Of a stretch of 64,000 nt of DNA, positions 56,821-64,000 are shown in pieces. This stretch comes from Gerris lacustris (lineage: Eukaryota; Arthropoda; Insecta; Hemiptera; Gerridae). Each line of letters opens with the position of its first letter. Position 1 is the first letter of the stretch. The position numbers were made by a program, and so were the translations under genes. The notes beneath the pieces are model-generated. The model ran no database searches. It was not told where the DNA came from and saw nothing but the letters and a program-made list of their open reading frames with translations. The DNA lies in contig OX578276.1 in NCBI GenBank assembly GCA_951217055.1, positions 132,916,587-132,980,586 of the forward strand, given 5' to 3'.

Positions 56821-57359
56821 AAGAAGTCATGAACACGGGAGAAACGGAAAGCTTAACTTCGTTTAAAATCGGAACTTCCGAGTAGTGCCGAAGTCAGTAC
56901 AGTCGGGTGCTAAGACAATACCCATTTCTAGTTTGTATGACATGTGCAGTTACGTCAAATCTCACGAATAACAACAACAAGAAGGTTTCCAATCTGTTAG
57001 GTTTCCTGTTTTGTTTGTTTTTATACAATGAGAATTATAGTCACAACTGTCCTAAATACAAATCAAACTCAGAAATAAAGAGGAAGAAAAAAATAGATTA
57101 AGAAAGAAGAAAATCGATTTAGATTTAAAGAATATTATTATGAATAATCAATAAATAATAATATTAAGATATTATCGTATATTATTAGTGATTTCTTATG
57201 AGGTTCAGTGTTGCCTGTAGCAAAACAATTAGAAGTTATTAAAAATAAAATGATTAATAACCAAAGAGCAACACTGTGTTTTTTGACCGTGGTCTATTAT
57301 ATCAAAAACTGACTGTACATGACGACACTAGCGCACTCCTCACATTTCCATGACTTCTT
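56821..57359. mobile_element. MITE with AAGAAGTCATG inverted ends
   Basis: AAGAAGTCATG (56821-56831) and CATGACTTCTT (57349-57359) bound 539 bp and interrupt family A. Internal AGTCAGTACAGTC and GACTGTACATGAC extend the inverted match after a gap. There is no clear duplication. A 64-codon frame inside (56907-57101) lacks motifs. Confidence 0.65.
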
Positions 57360-57669
57360 GGTAGACCTCTAAGTAGTTATCTTATTTTTATGAAATTTTG
57401 ATGGTTTGTCAAAAGTAGCCAGCAGATATCCCAAGATTAATTTAAACCGTCAGCGCTCTATAAATTTTTGCTAAATTGATACTTTAATTCAAGTAAAAAA
57501 TCAAAACAATTATGACAGCTTCATAAAACGTGGGGAAAATTAAATAAATTTGACAATAATAGGTTGTAAAAGCATAAAATCATTATATATAATCAAAGTA
57601 TACGAAATACGATCAATAATGTAGGCGAAATGGGACGCGAAGAAGCTATGTGCCACACTAATTGGCTGA

Positions 57670-58336
57670 CAATTTAATAAAATAGTAAAATAAAAGTTGG
57701 TGCCTTAACTTTCATTCACATTACTTTTTCTTCACTGAGAGTCAATAACATGGTGTCACAGATCAATGAGGTATAAAAAAATAGAATATTTTCTCCGTTC
57801 AATTTATTAAAGACGTTATGAGGATCTGGCTTCCCGAGTAAAGGTTTAAGGGCCGCCTACGTCGAGTCGGGTCCTTTATTAGAAGGATATCTTAATCTTG
57901 AGTTAGGTCAATCACAACTATATACCTCTTAGAAATGAAGAAGAGGTCCTTGGATAACGCAGGATCGTGACCCAACACATACGATTATCTGACACATTAA
58001 ACCTCCGCCCTATAAATATAAATAAACGGGAATTATCCACTTCAAAGTACCGATAACAGACAAAGAAATCTTTCCTTCCAAAGGACTTTGAATATCTATT
58101 GTTTTATGATGAATTAATCTTATCTAAACTTGATAGAAATCAATAATCCATTTAGTACAGTCACTTTATACACAGGTGAAAGCATCAACAAATTCTATAG
58201 CTTATTTTGTCAAAATTAAGAGAAAAAAAAAACATACTAAATTACAGAAAAACAATTGTTTTTATTAAAAATATTTCAAGAAAAGTATCCCCACATAAAG
58301 TCAAAGAGCGTGATCAGTAGATAAAACCTAAGATTC
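57670..58336. other. Unassigned DNA
   Basis: No gene or repeat recognised. Confidence 0.5.
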
Positions 58337-58723
58337 AGGGCCGATTTAACTATAGGGGCACGATGGGACGTGCCCCGGGGCGCAAGAGGTTTGGGGGCGC
58401 AACTTAAAATGTTAGAGGGGGTACGGCTAAACTTTGCAAGGGCAAAAAATATAAATGGGCATATGTTTAAAGTAAACCAAATATCCCAAATACATAATCT
58501 TAGCTTGTACCTAACTCTTCCAGTAACCAACTGCTCGGCGGAGAGAAGTTTTTCAGCTCTTAACAGAATAAAATCAGTGATTATGTCTACAATGCTTAAT
58601 GGCAAGCTAATCAGATTACTGTTATTATGCACGCAAAGCGACATAACGCTAGAAATTAACTATTAACGATTTAATCGACGATTTTGCCAGAGCAAAAGCA
58701 AGAAAAAAGACAATCGTATAACA
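58337..58723 (+). pseudogene. hAT transposase C-terminal remnant joined to a hAT end
   Basis: Begins with a hAT-like terminus, CAGGGCCGATTTAACTATAG followed by CG-rich GTGCCCCGGGGCGC. From about 58480 the translation is the hAT C-terminal dimerisation motif: LYLTLPVTNCSAERSFSALN, then RIK, STM, LNGKL, LLLL and DIT. A frameshift near 58665 separates it from its natural end (IDDFARAKARKK, stop near 58723). The rest of the transposase (BED finger, DDE catalytic core) is absent, so this is an internally deleted, dead copy. The other terminus was not found. Confidence 0.85.
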
Positions 58724-59723
58724 GTGGCTCCACACAAGCGGTGTTCGCCGAACACCCAACATTTGTTCCATCTGATTATTTTTGTATTATTATTAGTATG
58801 TATTCATTATGAAGTATTATTATTATTTATTTTTGTTATTTAGTAATTATTTCGCATATAATAGTGTCTTGAATTGAGTACCAATAACCCAATATTCGTT
58901 ACCAGTCAATTTATTAGTATTTCAAAAATTATCATTTTTCTCCCATCTTAATTATTACGCTTATATTTTAATTTTATAAGTGCAATATTTTATATTTACC
59001 ATAAAAGATTTAATATCAATATTAGATTATATTATACTAAAAGTATTATTAAGGTTTTTTAAAATAAAGTTAATAGAATAAAGAACCTGTAAAAACCTTT
59101 TTAATAACATGTAAATTCGCAGGCATATTAACATTAAAGAGGGTTTACTGTGACGTCACCGTTATGAGATATCGAAAAAAATATTTCGATCAACTGTATG
59201 TTGTGTTCTGCTTTAAATAGTTAATTTTTATTTCATGTATCGTTTTAAAAACAAATTTGATCCGAAACGTTTGCATAACGATGTGTGAACGTAAAATGTT
59301 TAGTTAACATATATTTGATTGAAAAGACCGTGCACATTTCGTTGTAGTGACAACTCAGACAAAATGTCTCATATATAGGAGTTCATAATTAAATTAGACA
59401 AGTAATTGTCTTATAAGTCGTTTCAAAATATGTACACACTTTAAAGATGCACAGTGGCGTTTGCAAGGGTCTAAAGGTTTCTTAAAAATCTATTTATCAA
59501 ATTTGAAAACAATATATTTTCTCATTAATCGTTCAGCTGCATTAAGATGAACTAATAAATTAGATGCACCTACAGGGTTTTTATTTTGTCTTTCAAATAA
59601 AAAAGTATACTAACAATCATGTCTATAGGACTGTAATTCGCACCGTATTAAAAACATTCAAGGAAACCTAACAGTTAGGGAACCTTCCTGATGACATATG
59701 AGACAATTGACATATCAAGTAGG
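58724..59723. other. AT-rich DNA, no gene
   Basis: No feature recognised. Confidence 0.55.
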
Positions 59724-59853
59724 GTTGGAACCAGGGCCGGATATAGCTACCGCCAGCCCCCGCGGTGCGGGGGGCCCACGACCCGGGGGGGCCCAGTCAG
59801 GGATGTTGAAAAAGGTTTTATTACAACAAAAAAGGTAAGAAGGATATTGTGAT

Positions 59854-60913
59854 CAGTGGCGTAGGAATTCGGGCCCGAATTGTGGGCACGTCCCCGGTTC
59901 CAGGGGGCCCACAAATAAAAACAAAAATACGTGTGGTGTCGTGGGACACCCGGTAGGAACGAAGTTCCTTACACTTTTGATTAAATATAAATTATAAAAT
60001 CGCTGTAATAACTACGTATACATGGTGGAGTTAGAAAAGAGACAGAATTAAAAGTAACTAACTATTTGTACTAGCGGAGTTAAGGCAAAATTAAATGAAA
60101 ATCTTTTTATTATCTTTGAAGCTAGCGTCTTTCAATAAATAATGTATTTATATTGAGAAAAGGTAATGATAAATTTATAGTTAAAGCAGATGGTTGTAGA
60201 ACGAAAAAGAACTGTCCTCCCAGGCCCCGTCGGCATATTACTCCAATTAAATATTAAAATAAAAAATATAAATCATCTCACAAAAACTTCTGCTTGTATC
60301 AGGTTGAAATGTTACATGCTTGTTTCAATTGTACTTAGGTGATGTATACAAAGTTTCATTTAAATCTTTACGTTAGAACGTAAGATATCGGTAAAAACGT
60401 TGTTTTCTTTATTTTAATCGGTTTGGTCCGCTTTAATAAATTCAGCGATCTTTATCACTTCATAGTAGTGTCGGTGTTCGTTTTACTAAAAAAAAAATAT
60501 TTAAAAAAGTTGTTTGTCTCATTAAATAGATGAAGTTAGAATTTTTTCCCGTCCAAAAATTCCAATTTTAAATTCGAAGCTTACGTTTACGCGAGCGTTG
60601 CGCGTGAACGCTTGGGCGGATAACGTTGTCCAACGAACTTGTCCCTGACATTGGTAAAATGAACATGTGTACCAAATCGTGCCATAAGGAACTTCGTTCC
60701 AAAAACATGGAACTACAATCTTTGTACCGCATTGTTGATAGGGGCCCCTTTAGAGTATAATTAAATCTAAACTGGAATTATACTCATATACCTTTGTCAG
60801 GGGGCCCCATTGAGTGCTGAACGCAAATGTTTCTCTTTTTTTTGCTTATCATCTCAGCTTTTTGCTTATTCAATTTTTTTGGCGAGGGGCCCACTGCCCT
60901 AGGTACGCCACTG
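59854..60913. mobile_element. Nested 1.06-kb hAT-type element
   Basis: CAGTGGCGTAGG at the left and TACGCCACTG at the right are inverted, each next to GGGCCC-rich sequence. The exact 8-bp duplication ATTGTGAT lies at 59846-59853 and 60914-60921. Its interior is almost filled by a family G copy. Confidence 0.9.
59956..60700. repeat. Family G repeat, copy 1
   Basis: GGAACGAAGTTCCTTA (59956-59971) and TAAGGAACTTCGTTCC (60685-60700) are exact inverted ends; GGAACGAAGTTCC is itself palindromic. Upstream shared wording starts at about 59928 (TACGTGTGGTGTCG, GGACACCCG). Confidence 0.8.
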
Positions 60914-61609
60914 ATTGTGATGAAATTAAAATTCTTCCCAACGTGTCATAAGTACGGAAGTTAGAATTTTTTTGTTTCATTTAGTTACTTAGATTTTTGT
61001 GATATAAAGGAGAGAAACTGACAGACAAATCATATTAACTGATATTAATACATTTTACATTTTTTACTTGTAATGCAATTTTTAAGCTTGCCAGCTACAA
61101 AACAACTTAATTATTTGTGTTTTTTATCCAACCTTAGTTTTAAACTTCAAAATTCGTCCCCGCGCGAAACCTCTTTTCCTGTAAGGACAAACTTGCCCTC
61201 AGAAACCCTTAAGACTCATCTTTTTGCACTTAAATTTTAAAAAATCCTCCACCGGACCCCCAGCCGTTGTTTGTTCAAAGGGGTCTAGATACTAAATTGC
61301 CCTGGAGCCCGGAAATCCTCTCAGTGGCCCTGATAAATAATATATCTGGTTATTATACATAATAACTAAATCAGCTGTTTTTATTTTATCTAAACGATAA
61401 AATAGATATCTTCGAAAAGGACTAACGAAAAAAATTTAAGATCCCATTTTTGGATAAGCTTGAACATTTTTTTATTTGAAATATTACAAAAGTTAATATG
61501 GAAGGGGAGTAGTTATAGGACCCCCGGTATAATATTGTTGTTGTTGTGAGGAGGGTAATTGCATTTTTATTTATTTGAGAGATATTCGCAGTATGTTACC
61601 CTTCATTTC

Positions 61610-63487
61610 CATACTCTGCTTATTATTCTTATTTAGGTCTTTAGGGCATTAATAACTCCAAAGTCAGTCCGTTTTTGGCTATATTTCACCTCCTTTGAGG
61701 CATCTTCAGGCCTAAATGATTTTTAAAATTTTATTTCTTATATCTACATTAACTTTTAACTTACATCTTTATATAACATGTTGACACAACTTTTAAACAA
61801 AACATAACACTTTCATTAAAAAATACGTGTGGCGTCGCAGGACACCCGTTAGGAACGAAGTTCCTTACGCTTTTCATTAAATATACAAATTATAAAATCA
61901 CACTACTAAGTATACGATGCTAACTATTGGCGGAGTTAGAAAAGAGACAAAATTAAAATTAATTAATGGTTTGTACCTAGCAGAGTTAAGACAAAATTAA
62001 GAGAAAAACATTGTTTATATATCATTGAAGCGAGTGCCTTGAAATAAATACTTATGTATTGAATATTGAGAAAAAAATTAATCATGATGAGTTGATATAG
62101 TTAAAATGAAAGGTGGTAGTAGGTGGGAAACAGGACTGTTTTCCCCTACCAACTAATTTAAAATATTATAAAATATATCTGTTCCCTACTCAAAAACGTC
62201 TGAATGTATCAGGTTTAAATTTTACATGCCTGTTTTATAAAAATCGTTACCTTAGAACGTAAGATATCGATTAAAACTTAGTTTTCTCTATTTTAAACGT
62301 TTAGGTCCTCATTAATAAATTTAGCGATCATTAACACTTCATAGCAGTATCGGTGTTGATTTAACTAAAAAAAAAATTAATTTAAAAAAGTTGTATGTCT
62401 CATTGAATAGAATAAGTTAGAATTTTTCCCGTCCAAAAATTTCAATTTTACATTTGAACGTATACGCGAGCGTTGCTAAAATAAACATGCCTTCCACATG
62501 GGTCAACTTTGGCTCAAGTTATCGTCATGGGTCGATTTCAGTTTTGTGACGTGTTTTTTTCGGATTCACTCCCGGGCTCCAGGCAGTGTAAGGTGCCATA
62601 AGGAACTTAGTTCCAATAAATATGAAAAATTAACATATAACAGTAGACTAACCTTTAACAAAATATTATATATCTTAGTTATTTTCTTTCCTTGCAGAAG
62701 AATAGTCAGGAAAGAAAATAAATTAAGTAATGTTTAAGGGGAAATTGTTAAAAGTTATGTCAATATGTTGTATAAAGATAATGTAATGTGTAGTTAATCT
62801 AGATATAAAAAGTCCAGTCATGCACCATGACTTAATGAGCGAATTTTCAAAGAAATCTGCGTTTTATTGGCTTATGATAATATAGGAAAATTTTGGTTTA
62901 GAATTTGCTCGGGTGAAAAAAAAAATTGGTACACAGGGGTACGGGGTACAAAAGTCAAAATAGTATTTACCCTTCAAGATGCATGTCGTTGGAAAGCTCT
63001 TTAAGAGTACAGTAATTGTTGTTATTTACACTTTTATCATATTTTCACATAAAAGGGGGGTAAAATGGAAAAAACACGTTTTTTGACCCTATATGGTCAA
63101 AATTTGACCCCTAAATGGACTCCAAAAATTCTGGCCAACGAACTCATCCTTTCTTTTGATATTATTGACATTTTAAAATTTGTTTGAAATTTTTAAGTGC
63201 ATTCTAAGGGGAGATATCGTCTGGAGTGACACATATATACATATATACATACATACATAAAAAAAAGTGTTAAATTTTAGGAATCGATTCAGAATGGTCT
63301 AAAACGGATTTCCATGGAAAAATTTTTCAAAAATTCGCATTACAAAAATTTTGAAGCCATTGCAATAGCGTAATTTTCTTTGAAAATTCGCTAAAAATGC
63401 CTCAAAGGAGGTGAAATACATATAGCCAAAAATTGGTTGACTTTGGAATTATTAATACCCTGAAGACCTAATTAGGAATAAGCATTT
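61610..63487. repeat. Inverted repeat of about 90 bp inside the hAT-type element
   Basis: Left arm 61610-61703 (GGTCTTTAGGGCATTAATAA, then TTTTTGGCTATATTTCACCT, CCTTTGAGGCAT) matches in reverse 63397-63487 (ATGCCTCAAAGGAGGTGAAA, TATAGCCAAAAATTGG, ATTAATACCCTGAAGACC). A weaker match continues outward. The arms may bound a further nested element of about 1.9 kb. Confidence 0.75.
61852..62614. repeat. Family G repeat, copy 2
   Basis: Ends GGAACGAAGTTCCTTA (61852) and TAAGGAACTTAGTTCC (62614) with one mismatch. It is collinear with copy 1 over GGCGGAGTTAGAAAAGAGAC, AGCAGAGTTAAGACAAAATT, and TCCCGTCCAAAAATTTCAAT. One block near 62490-62590 differs from copy 1. Confidence 0.8.
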
Positions 63488-63850
63488 TTTGTAGACAATT
63501 ACCTCTTTCTTATTTCGGCGAGGTAGTTCAAAAGCGAATTTGAGATGAAGAATGAATGCGGTACGTGTAATTAGGTTGTGGTGTGTAGTTTTCTTACTTT
63601 TTTAGCCATCACGAGGCTTACCGATAGTGTAAGACTAGGACTCCCACCCTACGGTGCACTATCCAGTAAACTCCCTCCCCCCTCCCCTTCCGAATAGGAC
63701 CTGGCATGGGTAGGTTGGGGGCCCATTGGAGTTTTTCGCGGGGGGGCCCGAAAATTGAAAATCCGGCCCTGGTTGGAACGGCTTTTACCCATTCCGCATG
63801 CTCATGACAATCCTGCGGACGGTACACTGCTTGGTTGGAACAAACCTAAT

Positions 63851-64000
63851 GTACTACTACTACTACTACTCCGCGGCGCAACAGCTCTTAAAGAGCTCGG
63901 GCCTCCTCCACGATCTTCGTCCACTCGTCCTGTCTTGTGCCTTCCCTCTCCATCGCCTCACATTAAGACTCTGCAGATCCTCCTCAACGTCGTCCAGCCA
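63851..64000 (-). pseudogene. RTE-like LINE 3' end, runs off the window
   Basis: On the minus strand the sequence entering from the window edge encodes WLDDVEEDLQSLNVRRWRGK then, after a 1-base frameshift, QDEWTKIVEEARAL and a stop at 63888-63890. This is the C-terminal signature of RTE-type LINE proteins (W-DDVEEDL ... W---A-DR-EW--IVEEA). A TAC microsatellite (63852-63870) follows as the 3' tail. The 5' part and any target duplication lie outside the window. Confidence 0.8.

Larger units (their letters stand above)
56029..57669 (+). repeat. Family A repeat broken by two insertions
   Basis: A segments: 56029-about 56257, about 56682-56820 and about 57360-57669. They read in order from CTTCCAAGCTTACCGAAG to ATGTGCCACACTAATTGGCT. 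The two gaps hold the elements listed next. Confidence 0.82.
59732..63771. mobile_element. 4.0-kb non-autonomous hAT-type element
   Basis: CAGGGCCGG at 59732 and CCGGCCCTG ending at 63771 form the ends, followed inward by GGGGGGCCC and GGGGGGGCCCG blocks. The exact 8-bp duplication GTTGGAAC lies at 59724-59731 and 63772-63779. No transposase frame exists. It contains a second hAT-type element, two family G copies, an internal inverted repeat and, near 61285-61336, an extra hAT-like right end (GCCCGGAAATCCTCTCAGTG, GCCCTG) without partner. Confidence 0.88.

Noticed and set aside
61285..61336. Additional complete hAT-type element ending at 61336
   Set aside because: The end looks real, but no left end flanked by ATAAATAA was found, so only an orphan terminus is noted.

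Overview
The window looks like repeat-rich, AT-rich nuclear DNA from an arthropod, most likely an insect; the order cannot be settled from the sequence. The evidence is the company of elements: a full BEL/Pao LTR retrotransposon, Jockey-like and RTE-like LINE remnants, hAT and probable PIF/Harbinger DNA transposons, tRNA-derived SINEs and many short non-autonomous repeats. I find no host protein-coding gene, no intact functional RNA gene and no prokaryotic feature. The only long intact reading frame is the 1946-codon BEL/Pao polyprotein on the minus strand (36878-42718).

Family letters used below are mine. A = dispersed element of about 560 bp, 17 segments, with a stem-loop at one end. B = about 610 bp, three copies. 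C = foldback element with a 235-bp inverted repeat. D = TIR element with AGGGTTT ends and poly-G tracts. E = TIR element ending in GAGGAAAAGT. F = about 300-450 bp, three copies. G = two copies with TIR GGAACGAAGTTCCTTA. H = palindromic 184-bp unit. I = tandem repeat of about 290 bp.

Layout. 1-18 kb: families B, A, E, a small MITE, a SINE fragment, the large C foldback carrying the H array, two further A copies (one interrupted), F, B, A and a GC-rich palindromic MITE. 18.2-19.1 kb: a 5'-truncated Jockey-like LINE with poly-A tail and 11-bp target duplication. 19-32 kb: A, D, H, C-end, D, A, a long TA tract, A interrupted by B, F, and A nested in A, then 2.4 kb without recognisable features. 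32.8-44.1 kb: a layered nest. An RTE-like LINE remnant is split by a 10.6-kb hAT-type element (8-bp duplication CTGAAAAT). That element contains a second hAT-type element carrying an 18-20 unit, 62-bp minisatellite and a head-to-head pair of A copies, and also contains the BEL/Pao element with identical LTRs.

44-48.5 kb: a second 5'-truncated LINE with a 12-bp target duplication, inserted into the I tandem repeat, followed by an E element carrying a 5S rRNA-like segment. 48.5-56 kb: mostly AT-rich DNA, an F copy, a 2.4-kb TTA-flanked element with 360-bp inverted arms enclosing two SINE copies, and an A copy. 56-64 kb: an A copy broken by two insertions, a hAT transposase C-terminal remnant, a 4.0-kb hAT-type element with exact 8-bp duplication holding a second one with its own exact duplication, and the 3' end of an RTE-like LINE running out of the window.

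Nothing in the window forms an operon or cooperating gene set. Its content is the record of successive transposon insertions, of which the BEL/Pao copy appears the youngest.
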